Below are positions 1 through 5,516 of a DNA stretch of 6,474 nt, piece by piece (position 1 is the stretch's first letter; each line of letters begins with the position of its first letter). Source of the stretch: Anaerolineae bacterium (GTDB lineage: Bacteria; Chloroflexota; Anaerolineae; Anaerolineales; Anaerolineaceae); NCBI GenBank assembly GCA_016213455.1, contig JACRAG010000038.1, positions 1 through 6,474 of the forward strand. The letters run 5' to 3'. The notes beneath the pieces were generated by a model. The model was not told the origin of the DNA, ran no database searches, and saw only the letters and a program-made list of their open reading frames with translations. The position numbers and the translations under genes were made by a program.

Positions 1-1
1 A

Positions 2-361
2 ATTCTCTGCATCGAAGACGAGCCTGAGATGATTGATCTGATCCGTCTCATCCTTGGTCGCCGAGGATTCGATGTGCATGGTGCAGGGGGCGGGACAGAA
101 GGTTTGAAGATGGTGCGTGAAACGCATCCCGACCTTGTGCTGCTTGACCTGATGATGCCGGATATGGATGGCTGGGAAGTATACCAGCAAATGAAAGCCG
201 ACGAAGCCACCCGCAACATCCCGGTCATCGTGGTCACAGCCAAGGCGCAGAACATAGACAAGGTTTTGGGACTGCACATCGCCAAGGTGGACGACTATAT
301 CGCCAAACCGTTCAGCCCGCAGGAGCTGCTGAATAGCGTGGAAAAAGTGATCGGTTCCTGA
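2..361 (+). CDS. Response regulator receiver domain protein, 5' end outside window
   Basis: This is a CheY-like receiver (REC) domain that is phosphorylated on an aspartate by a partner histidine kinase. The reading frame is open from base 2. The first residues, ILCIEDEPEM, form beta-strand 1 with the acidic pair (E at 14-16, D at 17-19), so the true start lies just upstream and the ATG at 29 is internal. The phospho-acceptor Asp is at 146-148 in LLDLMMPDMDGWEV. The conserved Thr is in VIVVTAK and the conserved Lys in YIAKPFS, so the phosphorylation site looks intact. The stretch GLHIAKVDDYIAKPF differs from the usual GADDY form just before alpha-5. The protein stops directly after the receiver domain with no output domain, as in CheY/Spo0F-type or diguanylate-free single-domain regulators. 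Whether another domain precedes it cannot be seen. A terminator follows 18 bp after the stop codon. The partner kinase is unknown. Confidence 0.93.
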   Translation: MLCIEDEPEMIDLIRLILGRRGFDVHGAGGGTEGLKMVRETHPDLVLLDLMMPDMDGWEVYQQMKADEATRNIPVIVVTAKAQNIDKVLGLHIAKVDDYIAKPFSPQELLNSVEKVIGS

Positions 362-379
362 ACAAACCAGTCTTTTTTG

Positions 380-411
380 ATGGGGCGGCTTTCGGAAAGC
401 CGCCCCATTTT
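380..411 (+). terminator. Intrinsic terminator after the response regulator
   Basis: Bases 380-392 (ATGGGGCGGCTTT) are the exact reverse complement of 396-408, giving a 13-bp perfect stem with a 3-nt CGG loop. A short T run (408-411) follows. A T6 run also precedes the stem (373-378). The hairpin lies 18 bp after the stop of the response regulator gene, which suits a rho-independent terminator. The T tract is only four bases, so read-through into the next gene is possible. Confidence 0.85.
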
Positions 412-421
412 GAATCAAACA

Positions 422-793
422 ATGTCTCACCCCATCTTCATACAAAACATCACGAAGCAGATTGCCAATCCCGCCTGCGTTCCGTATTGCGACTCGTTTC
501 TGTGCCGGCTGCGCGGACTGATGTTCCGCCCCCGCCTCGCGCGAGACGAGGGCCTGCTCCTGGTCGAAAAGCGGGACTCACGCCTCGACACTTCCATCCA
601 CATGCTCTTCGTGAATTTTGATCTGGCCGTATTCTGGATCGATTCAAACATGAGCATCGTGGATAAGGTCATCGCAAAATCATGGCGGCCTGCCTATTTT
701 CCGCGGGTGGATGCAAAATATACTCTCGAACTTCACACCGATCGGTGGGATGATTATCAAATCGGCGACAAGGTTGAATTCAAGCATGCGTAA
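422..793 (+). CDS. DUF192 (COG1430) family protein
   Basis: This is a 123-residue member of the DUF192 family, small beta-rich proteins of unknown biochemical role that often have a signal peptide. This copy has none visible. Recognisable family features are FLCRLRGLMFRP (residues 26-37), the central DTSIHMLFVNFDLAVFWID and the C-terminal KSWRPAYFPRVDAKYTLEL. Three cysteines near the N-terminus (C19, C23, C28) form a CX3CX4C pattern. The reading frame extends upstream to a TTG at 377 and an ATG at 380, but those starts lie in the terminator hairpin and have no SD. The ATG at 422 was therefore chosen, although it too lacks a clear SD. The 3' end overlaps the LysM/M23 gene by 8 bp (786-793), which implies co-transcription and probably translational coupling. 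Family assignment is confident. Function is not known. Confidence 0.85.
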   Translation: MSHPIFIQNITKQIANPACVPYCDSFLCRLRGLMFRPRLARDEGLLLVEKRDSRLDTSIHMLFVNFDLAVFWIDSNMSIVDKVIAKSWRPAYFPRVDAKYTLELHTDRWDDYQIGDKVEFKHA

Positions 794-2189
794 ACGTGCA
801 ATTCTCATTCTGTTACTTATTTCAATTGCTTTGCTTTCCTTCACCCCGGCATCCGCGCAGGAAAGCGGACCGATCTATATTGTCCAATCCGGCGATATTC
901 TTTCAATTATTGCTGAACGATTCAACGTGAGCCTGACCGAATTGATGGAAGCCAATAACATCAGCGATCCAAATGCGATCTATGAAGGTCAGCAATTGAT
1001 CATCCCCGGGCTGGAAGGTATCAGCGGCGTACTGCAAACAGAAGTGATCAATTTCGGCGATTCATTCGTCGGCCTCATGCGCCGGACACAGGTCCCTGAA
1101 CTATTGTTTCGCAGATTGAATCGCATCATCAGCCCAAGCCAATTCTATGTGGGCAAGGACATGATCATACCCACGGAAGATGATGGACAGGATATGAACG
1201 CACGCCTATCGCCTCGAGCCGGTGAATCGCTTTTCGAAATGGCTGTTCGACAAAACACGGATACCTGGACTCTCTCCGCGATAAATTCCCTGAATGGCTC
1301 ATGGGATGGATTGCCCGGGGACACACTCTTCGCGCCCGGTGAGAACAGTGCTGCAACAACAAGTGGTTTGCCTTCCGCCTTTCTTAGCGCAGAGATCCGT
1401 GATCTCCCGATCATTCAGGGTGGCACCGGTGTTATCAAAGTAAAAACAATTCCCGGAGTTACACTGGGTGGCATACTCGTTGACCATCAACTGCATTTCT
1501 TTGCATTGGAAGATGGAACACAGGTGGCGCTACAGGGAGTCCACGCTTTGCTGGATCCCGGAGTCTATCCTTTGCGACTCGATGCCACCCTGCCAGATGG
1601 GACAAAACAATCCTTTGAGCAAATGGTATTGATCGGTTCAGGCTACTACGATGATATTTCGATATCCGTTCCTTCCGAAACACTCGACCCAACCGTGACT
1701 GAACCTGAAAACCAGCAAATTATCTCCATCATTTCCACCGCCACCCCAACACGGAACTGGCAGGCAGAGTTTAGTATTCCCGTCGCTCTACCGTACTGCA
1801 TCAAAGATTGGTTTGGAATTCGCCGTACCTATCTGGGTCAGGGCACTGACATAAAACTTAATGGCTTTCATTCGGGAGTGGATTATGGCATCTGCTCAGA
1901 ATCGAATCCCTATGACATTTATGCTCCCGCGCCTGGAACCATTGTCTTTAGCGGCCGACTCACCGTACGAGGCAATGCCACGATCCTCGACCATGGCTGG
2001 GGCGTTTATAGCGGGTTCTGGCATCAGGAAGAGAGCTACGTTACCGTGGGCCAATCTGTACAGGCAGGCGATTTGATTGGCAAGATTGGAGGTACAGGGC
2101 GCGTCACGGGTCCGCACCTCCACTGGGAGATCTGGGTTAATGGAGTTCAGGTTGATCCTCTCGACTGGCTGGATCAGACTTATCCGTAG
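786..2189 (+). CDS. Secreted LysM-repeat M23 family metallopeptidase
   Basis: The product is 467 residues and probably a secreted zinc endopeptidase that cuts peptidoglycan cross-bridges or stems. Residues 1-25 (MRKRAILILLL...ASAQ) are a typical Sec signal peptide, which fixes the start at 786. The frame continues back to 711, but that extension would bury the signal. A good LysM domain spans about 30-75 (YIVQSGDILSIIAERFNVS). Two weaker LysM-like repeats follow at about 85-129 and 141-184. A beta-rich, possibly Ig-like segment covers about 195-295, then a Thr/Pro-containing linker, then the M23 domain. Its zinc and catalytic residues are present: H362 and D366 (HSGVD) and the HLH pair H444/H446 in GPHLHWEIWVNG. 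The enzyme therefore looks catalytically competent rather than a degenerate EnvC/NlpD-like activator. The start overlaps the DUF192 gene by 8 bp, with only a weak AGG (771-773) upstream, so translation may depend on coupling. Confidence 0.9.
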   Translation: MRKRAILILLLISIALLSFTPASAQESGPIYIVQSGDILSIIAERFNVSLTELMEANNISDPNAIYEGQQLIIPGLEGISGVLQTEVINFGDSFVGLMRRTQVPELLFRRLNRIISPSQFYVGKDMIIPTEDDGQDMNARLSPRAGESLFEMAVRQNTDTWTLSAINSLNGSWDGLPGDTLFAPGENSAATTSGLPSAFLSAEIRDLPIIQGGTGVIKVKTIPGVTLGGILVDHQLHFFALEDGTQVALQGVHALLDPGVYPLRLDATLPDGTKQSFEQMVLIGSGYYDDISISVPSETLDPTVTEPENQQIISIISTATPTRNWQAEFSIPVALPYCIKDWFGIRRTYLGQGTDIKLNGFHSGVDYGICSESNPYDIYAPAPGTIVFSGRLTVRGNATILDHGWGVYSGFWHQEESYVTVGQSVQAGDLIGKIGGTGRVTGPHLHWEIWVNGVQVDPLDWLDQTYP

Positions 2190-2197
2190 GAAAACCG

Positions 2198-2226
2198 TTG
2201 CACTCCACCCATGACTATGTTACACT
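2198..2226 (+). promoter_or_regulatory. Candidate extended -10 promoter for the cyclic-nucleotide-binding gene
   Basis: TTGCAC (2198-2203) and TACACT (2221-2226) are separated by 17 bp. The -10 is preceded by TG at 2218-2219, giving an extended -10 (TGTTACACT). It lies in the 57-bp gap between the M23 gene and the next gene, about 20 bp before the start codon. The -35 match is weak (3 of 6). No terminator was seen in this gap, so read-through from the M23 gene is equally possible. Confidence 0.35.
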
Positions 2227-2235
2227 TTTCACGAT

Positions 2236-2239
2236 AGGA
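2236..2239 (+). promoter_or_regulatory. Ribosome binding site of the cyclic-nucleotide-binding gene
   Basis: AGGA ends 7 nt before the ATG at 2247. This decides between two nearby ATGs: the one at 2243 opens a frame that stops after 12 codons, whereas the one at 2247 opens the cyclic-nucleotide-binding protein. Confidence 0.6.
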
Positions 2240-2246
2240 TCAATGA

Positions 2247-2741
2247 ATGAGCACTCTCGTCAACTTTCTGAAGCAAAGTGATATTTTCTATCAGTTCACA
2301 CCAACTCAATTGGAACTGGTGGCCAACCTTTGCCAGGAAGTCGTCTTCAATAGCGGGGATACCATTTTCCGTGAAAACAGCGCGAGCACAGAGCTTTATG
2401 TCATCGCGCAGGGCGAAGTGGATATTTTGATCAACTCGGGAGTCACAGGCGACATGGGAGAAGGCCGCGATGCCCCAGTTGCACGTCTTCGTCGGGGCCA
2501 GTCCTTTGGTGAAGTCGCTTTGGTGGATGAAGGACTTCGATCAGCCACGGCCCGCGCTTCGCAAAAAGATACTCGGCTGCTTGTGATCCCTCGCGACAAG
2601 TTAATCATGCTGTGTGAGACATACCCACAACTGGGATATCGTCTCATGAACAATCTGGCCGCGGACCTGGCCATGAAAATCAGGAACACCGATCTCCGCA
2701 TCCGTGAGCAGTTGTTATACAGGCCACAGGATAAGAGATAA
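2247..2741 (+). CDS. Stand-alone cyclic nucleotide-binding domain protein
   Basis: This 164-residue cytoplasmic protein consists mainly of one CRP/FNR-type cyclic nucleotide-binding (CNB) beta-barrel, about residues 12-125. The N-terminal LKQSDIFYQFTPTQLELVANLCQEV matches the entry helices, and SASTELYVIAQGEVDIL the central strands. The phosphate-binding cassette, FGEVALVDEGLRSATARA, keeps the key Glu (E89) and Arg (R98) used to bind a cyclic nucleotide, so cAMP or cGMP binding is plausible. Only about 40 residues follow the barrel (MNNLAADLAMKIRNTDLRIREQ), apparently helical. That is too short for the helix-turn-helix of CRP-type regulators, which are usually 210-240 residues. It is therefore probably not a DNA-binding regulator but a sensor or partner protein, possibly dimerising through that helix. 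Its target is not visible. It may be transcribed from its own promoter. Confidence 0.88.
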   Translation: MSTLVNFLKQSDIFYQFTPTQLELVANLCQEVVFNSGDTIFRENSASTELYVIAQGEVDILINSGVTGDMGEGRDAPVARLRRGQSFGEVALVDEGLRSATARASQKDTRLLVIPRDKLIMLCETYPQLGYRLMNNLAADLAMKIRNTDLRIREQLLYRPQDKR

Positions 2742-2763
2742 CTAATAGTCTAGACACAGACAC

Positions 2764-2792
2764 TTGACCATTCCCCTGTTTCCATTTACTAT
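2764..2792 (+). promoter_or_regulatory. Candidate sigma70-type promoter P1 for the binding-protein gene
   Basis: TTGACC (2764-2769; 5 of 6 to consensus) and TACTAT (2787-2792; 4 of 6) are separated by 17 bp. The predicted transcription start is near 2799, which would give a leader of about 218 nt before the ATG at 3017. Two small palindromes, ACTAATAGT (2741-2749) and GTCTAGAC (2748-2755), lie just upstream and could be protein-binding sites. Confidence 0.55.
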
Positions 2793-2820
2793 TGCCGCTT
2801 AACAACTTTGAAGCTAAAAT
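2792..2820 (+). promoter_or_regulatory. Candidate sigma70-type promoter P2, in tandem with P1
   Basis: TTGCCG (2792-2797; 4 of 6) and TAAAAT (2815-2820; 5 of 6) are separated by 17 bp. The -10 lies inside the palindrome GCTAAA-A-TTTAGC. P1 and P2 overlap by one base, so the -10 of P1 directly abuts the -35 of P2. One of the two may be fortuitous. Confidence 0.4.
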
Positions 2821-2825
2821 TTAGC
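2813..2825. repeat. Perfect inverted repeat, possible operator
   Basis: GCTAAA (2813-2818) and TTTAGC (2820-2825) are exact inverted repeats around a single central A. The site overlaps the -10 of candidate P2 and would lie about +15 to +27 from P1, a usual position for a repressor operator. The part CCGCT (2795-2799) can alternatively pair with AGCGG (2823-2827). No regulator gene is adjacent, and chance occurrence cannot be excluded. Confidence 0.35.
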
Positions 2826-2838
2826 GGTTAGTCATTAC

Positions 2839-2879
2839 AGCCTCGAGAAACTCCACAGGGCAGGGATTTTTCTCGGGCT
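2839..2879 (+). promoter_or_regulatory. Bulged leader hairpin, possible attenuator
   Basis: AGCC-T-CGAGAAA (2839-2850) pairs with TTTCTCG-GGCT (2869-2879). This gives 11 bp with one bulged T and an 18-nt loop that contains CTCC. The bases after it, TTCGTTT, make a poor T tract, so a strong terminator is unlikely. The 3' foot overlaps CTTTCG (2878-2883), which can instead pair with CGAAAG (2913-2918) at the downstream SD. The two pairings compete. A role in attenuation or in masking the SD is an inference. Confidence 0.35.
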
Positions 2880-2913
2880 TTCGTTTAAGATAGCTGACTT
2901 CGAAACCTACGCC

Positions 2914-2925
2914 GAAAGGAGGTGA
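2914..2925 (+). promoter_or_regulatory. Orphan consensus Shine-Dalgarno in the leader
   Basis: GAAAGGAGGTGA is complementary over 12 nt to the 16S rRNA 3' tail of the UCACCUCCUUUC type. It lies 92 nt upstream of the ATG at 3017, which has its own SD. No ATG, GTG or TTG occurs at normal spacing after it: GTG 2922 is inside the SD and TTG 2944 is about 20 nt away. GGAGGTG (2918-2924) can also pair with CACCACC (2958-2964) with one A-A mismatch, enclosing the hairpin GCAGA/TCTGC (2936-2951). Confidence 0.5.
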
Positions 2926-3020
2926 CGCCGACATCGCAGAGCATTGTCTGCCAGGTACACCACCACCCGCGCAAGCGGAAGAATTCACCCATCAACAATT
3001 TTCGGAGGAGTAAGAAATGA
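2922..3020 (+). other. Possible 32-codon leader peptide, uncertain
   Basis: From the GTG at 2922 an open frame of 32 codons runs to a TGA at 3018-3020. That stop overlaps the ATG of the binding-protein gene as ATGA, the classic coupling arrangement. The peptide has three consecutive His (residues 13-15), then PRKRKNSP, and ends in FRRSKK. Against it, the GTG lies within the SD itself and leaves almost no spacing. A second short frame, beginning at a non-standard ATC (2933) at good spacing, ends at TAA 3011-3013. A third frame from TTG 2944 is also open. All three frames are open over about 25 codons, so this cannot be called a gene from sequence alone. Confidence 0.2.
3004..3010 (+). promoter_or_regulatory. 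Ribosome binding site of the binding-protein gene
   Basis: GGAGGAG ends 6 nt before the ATG at 3017. It is a strong site at ideal spacing and supports that start. Confidence 0.8.
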
Positions 3021-4279
3021 CTAAGCGTATGTTCGCTTTGCTCTCGGTGCTTGTGATTGCCAGCATGGCTCTTGCAGCCTGCGGCACCGGCGGCCCAGCT
3101 GCCGGTTCAGAAAGCACCTTGAAGATCGTCTCCAGTCTGCCCATGACTGGTGCTTCCCTCACCCAAACCCAGACCATTGTAAATGCCATGCAGCTGCGCG
3201 TCGATCAAGCGGGCGGTAAAGCCTGCGGTGGCAAATACACGGTCACCTATGAACCGTGGGATGATGCGTCTGCTGCGCTCGGTAAATGGGATCCTGCGGT
3301 CGAGACCGAAAACGCCAACAAGGCTGCGGCCGATCCGACTATCGTCGCTTACCTCGGTACATTCAACTCTGGCGCTGCCAAGCTCTCGATCCCGATCCTT
3401 AACCAGGCCGGCCCGTTGGCCATGATCTCTCCTGCCAACACCTATCCCGGCCTGACCCATTTCGTGGAAGGTCAGACTGAGGCCAATGAGCCGGATGTCT
3501 ACTATCCGTCCGGCGCCCGCAACTATGCCCGCGTGGCTGCTACGGACGACCTGAAAGGCAAGGTCATCGCTAACTTCCTCGTGTCCCAGAACATTCAGAC
3601 CCTCTACATTTTGGATGACCAGGAAGTCTATGGTAAGGGTGTGGCCGACTCTGTCAACGCTGCCTCGACCGCCGCTGGCATCACTGTCGTCGCACAGGAA
3701 GGCTACGATCCTAAGGCTGCCGATTACAAGGCGCTGATGACCAAGATCTCGACCAGCAACGCTGGCGGCCCGCCGGATGCGGTCTTCCTCGGCGCGATCG
3801 TTGACAACAACTCAGCACAGGTTTTGAAAGACAAAGTCGCCATCATGGGCGACAACGAGACGGTCAGGTTTGTCGGACCCGATGGATTGTATACCGCGGC
3901 CTTGATCGAAGGTGCTGGTGACGCGGCGGAAGGCGCGTTCGCCACGACTCCTGGCCTAGCCCGCAAAGACCTTGGTGAAGCCGGCACGAAATTCTATGCA
4001 GATTACGCTGCCAAGTTTGGTGATACCAATGAGCCGTACGCCATCCTGGGTTACGATGCCATGAGCGCAGCCCTTAAGGCGATTGAAGACGTTTGCGCTG
4101 CGGGCGGCGATCCTACAGATCGCGCTGCGGTGAATGATGCTGTATTCGCCATCAAGGACTTCGAAGGCGCACTCGGCACGTGGTCGTTCGATGAGAACGG
4201 CGACATCACCCTTCCTTTCTACTTGGTTGGTCAAGTACAAGGCGGGGAGTACGTTGCCTTCGGCACCTACACACCATAA
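3017..4279 (+). CDS. LivK-type ABC transporter substrate-binding lipoprotein
   Basis: This 420-residue extracytoplasmic solute-binding protein belongs to the type I periplasmic binding fold (Peripla_BP_6, branched-chain amino acid/amide importer family). Residues 1-22 form a lipoprotein signal, MTKRMFALLSVLVIASMALA-AC, with lipobox LAAC and lipidated C22. Anchoring in this way is usual in cells lacking a classic periplasm. A low-complexity Gly/Ala/Ser linker follows. Family landmarks include TFNSGAAKLSIPI (near N117-G119) and SPANTYPGLT (138-147), corresponding to the ligand-contacting hinge loops of LivK. Others are DDQEVYGKGVADS (200-212), FVGPDGLY (287-290 core) and the C-terminal LGTWSFDENGDITLPFYLVGQ. 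The substrate cannot be read from sequence: branched-chain or polar amino acids, amides and urea are all known in the family. It has its own strong SD and leader. A terminator separates it from its permease genes. Confidence 0.92.
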   Translation: MTKRMFALLSVLVIASMALAACGTGGPAAGSESTLKIVSSLPMTGASLTQTQTIVNAMQLRVDQAGGKACGGKYTVTYEPWDDASAALGKWDPAVETENANKAAADPTIVAYLGTFNSGAAKLSIPILNQAGPLAMISPANTYPGLTHFVEGQTEANEPDVYYPSGARNYARVAATDDLKGKVIANFLVSQNIQTLYILDDQEVYGKGVADSVNAASTAAGITVVAQEGYDPKAADYKALMTKISTSNAGGPPDAVFLGAIVDNNSAQVLKDKVAIMGDNETVRFVGPDGLYTAALIEGAGDAAEGAFATTPGLARKDLGEAGTKFYADYAAKFGDTNEPYAILGYDAMSAALKAIEDVCAAGGDPTDRAAVNDAVFAIKDFEGALGTWSFDENGDITLPFYLVGQVQGGEYVAFGTYTP

Positions 4280-4294
4280 TTTCGGTTCGTCCCC

Positions 4295-4326
4295 AAGGGG
4301 GGCAGTTAACACTGCCCCCCTTTTTT
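4295..4326 (+). terminator. Intrinsic terminator after the binding-protein gene
   Basis: AAGGGGGGCAGT (4295-4306) is the exact reverse complement of 4311-4322, a 12-bp stem with a TAAC loop. A run of six T follows (4321-4326). The hairpin begins 16 bp after the stop codon at 4277-4279. It is a strong rho-independent terminator, probably partial, reducing permease transcript relative to the binding protein. Confidence 0.93.
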
Positions 4327-4343
4327 CTCTGAGAACATAAGGC

Positions 4344-4397
4344 ATGCGACAAGCCATGAAACACCAATTTCGCAGGCCGATCCCCCCACGGAGGTAA
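4344..4397 (+). other. Possible 17-codon leader ORF ahead of livH, uncertain
   Basis: A short ATG frame encodes MRQAMKHQFRRPIPPRR and stops at TAA 4395-4397. That stop is also the loop of the hairpin that covers the livH SD. The only SD-like bases, AAGG (4339-4342), end one nt before the ATG, which is too close for normal initiation. It may be chance, but the stop position is notable. Confidence 0.2.
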
Positions 4398-4402
4398 CCT
4401 CC
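4390..4402 (+). promoter_or_regulatory. livH ribosome binding site inside a perfect inverted repeat
   Basis: GGAGG (4390-4394) is the SD, 9 nt before the ATG at 4404. It is followed by TAA and CCTCC (4398-4402), its exact complement. The hairpin GGAGG-TAA-CCTCC would hide the SD, one base before the start codon. The CCTCC also mimics the anti-SD of 16S rRNA. Confidence 0.6.
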
Positions 4403-4403
4403 T

Positions 4404-5516
4404 ATGAACTCGTCGCTCTTCCGCCGGTTTGTTCGCCCCATTATTGCCATTGCGGTCATTTACCTGGTTCTATTGATTGGACCCGTCGCCAGCCTCGATT
4501 TCCCGGTCATTGTATCCAGTATCAAAGCTAATCCACCTCAGCTAGTGCAGTTCTTAATTATTGGTCTCGCCAATGGAGCGATTGTTGCCATCATCGCCCT
4601 GGGATATACGATGGTCTATGGCATCATCGAGTTGATTAATTTTGCCCACGGTGATGTGTACATGATTGGTGTCTTCACGGCGCTCACCACGCTCTCCCTG
4701 ACTGGAACACTGACGAGTCAGGACCCCGCATACATCGCTTTCGGTATTTTCATTGCCCTGGTGGTTGCAATCGCAGTCTGTGCCGGGCTCAATGCGGCAA
4801 TCGAGAAGCTTGCATACCGTCGACTGCGAAATGCCCCTCGCCTGGCTCCGCTGATCTCCGCGATCGGTATGTCTTTCATAGTTGAGAACATCGGCCTTAT
4901 CTGGGCCGGTCAGTCCTGGCTTGTTCCATCGTTCGGCACGACAGGTGGTGGCGCCCAAAAGGAATTTCCTGACTTGTTGAGCAGAATGTTCCGCAACATG
5001 GACCTGGATCCCAATCTGCTGGCCAGTAGCGGTCTCGGTCTACGCTTCACGATCAAGGACTTGTTAGTGATTGTTCTGGCAGCCGTCCTGATGATTGGGC
5101 TGCGCTTTTTCATCCAAAAGACCCGCCTGGGCAAAGCTATGCGCGCTACCGCACAAAACCGAGACGCAGCCAAAATGATGGGAATTGATATCGATCTGGT
5201 CATTACCGCCACGTTTCTGATCGGTGGTGGTCTGGCCGGGGCCGCAGGATTGATGGCAGGCCTCTATAACAACAACGCCTGGTGGTTTATGGGATTCCGC
5301 GCCGGCTTGCAATCATTTACCGCAGCGGTTCTGGGAGGCATCGGCAATATCACTGGTGCGATGTTGGGAGGCTTCCTGATTGGCCTGCTGGCAGCTTTCA
5401 GCGATGGCTACCTGAACGCAAGATGGACGAACGCCTGGGTGTTCGCAACCCTTGTGTTAATCCTGCTGTTCCGCCCGACGGGTCTGCTCGGCGAACAGGT
5501 CGGCCAGAAAGCTTGA
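4404..5516 (+). CDS. livH: LivH-type branched-chain amino acid ABC transporter permease
   Basis: This is an integral membrane subunit of a HAAT-family ABC importer (BPD_transp_2). It forms the translocation path together with the LivM-type product of the next gene. The signature GYTMVYGIIELINFAHGDVYMIG lies at 67-89. ISAIGMSFIVENIG follows at about 150-163, and the cytoplasmic coupling segment RLGKAMRATAQNRDAAKMMGID at 241-262. TFLIGGGLAGAAGLMAGL and FTAAVLGGIGNITGAMLGG lie near the C-terminus. About eight or nine hydrophobic segments are visible. At 370 residues it is longer than typical LivH (about 300). The excess comes from an N-terminal extension of about 45 residues carrying an additional membrane segment (12-30), plus a longer loop at about 166-215. 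The start at 4404 has a clear SD. The next gene begins 7 bp after the stop, so the two permeases are co-transcribed. Confidence 0.95.
   Translation: MNSSLFRRFVRPIIAIAVIYLVLLIGPVASLDFPVIVSSIKANPPQLVQFLIIGLANGAIVAIIALGYTMVYGIIELINFAHGDVYMIGVFTALTTLSLTGTLTSQDPAYIAFGIFIALVVAIAVCAGLNAAIEKLAYRRLRNAPRLAPLISAIGMSFIVENIGLIWAGQSWLVPSFGTTGGGAQKEFPDLLSRMFRNMDLDPNLLASSGLGLRFTIKDLLVIVLAAVLMIGLRFFIQKTRLGKAMRATAQNRDAAKMMGIDIDLVITATFLIGGGLAGAAGLMAGLYNNNAWWFMGFRAGLQSFTAAVLGGIGNITGAMLGGFLIGLLAAFSDGYLNARWTNAWVFATLVLILLFRPTGLLGEQVGQKA

Noticed and set aside
377..421. Longer start for DUF192 (TTG 377 or ATG 380)
   Set aside because: These codons are next to or inside the perfect terminator stem, and the upstream bases are a T run with no SD. 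The added residues are hairpin-encoded and not part of the family domain.
711..785. Longer start for the LysM/M23 gene
   Set aside because: It would add 25 residues in front of a textbook signal peptide and overlap DUF192 by 83 bp, with no SD in support.
2748..2755. GTCTAGAC and ACTAATAGT palindromes as a terminator for the CNB gene
   Set aside because: They are too short and lack a loop and T tract. At most they could be protein-binding sites near P1.
2967..2978. CCGC-GCAA-GCGG hairpin as a terminator
   Set aside because: A 4-bp stem with a GNRA loop and no T run cannot terminate. It may simply be a local stabilising element in the leader.
3956..4459. 167-codon open frame on the minus strand
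   Set aside because: It lies opposite the C-terminal half of the binding-protein gene, crosses the terminator and the livH start, and shows no recognisable domain. The plus-strand genes have clear family motifs and SDs.
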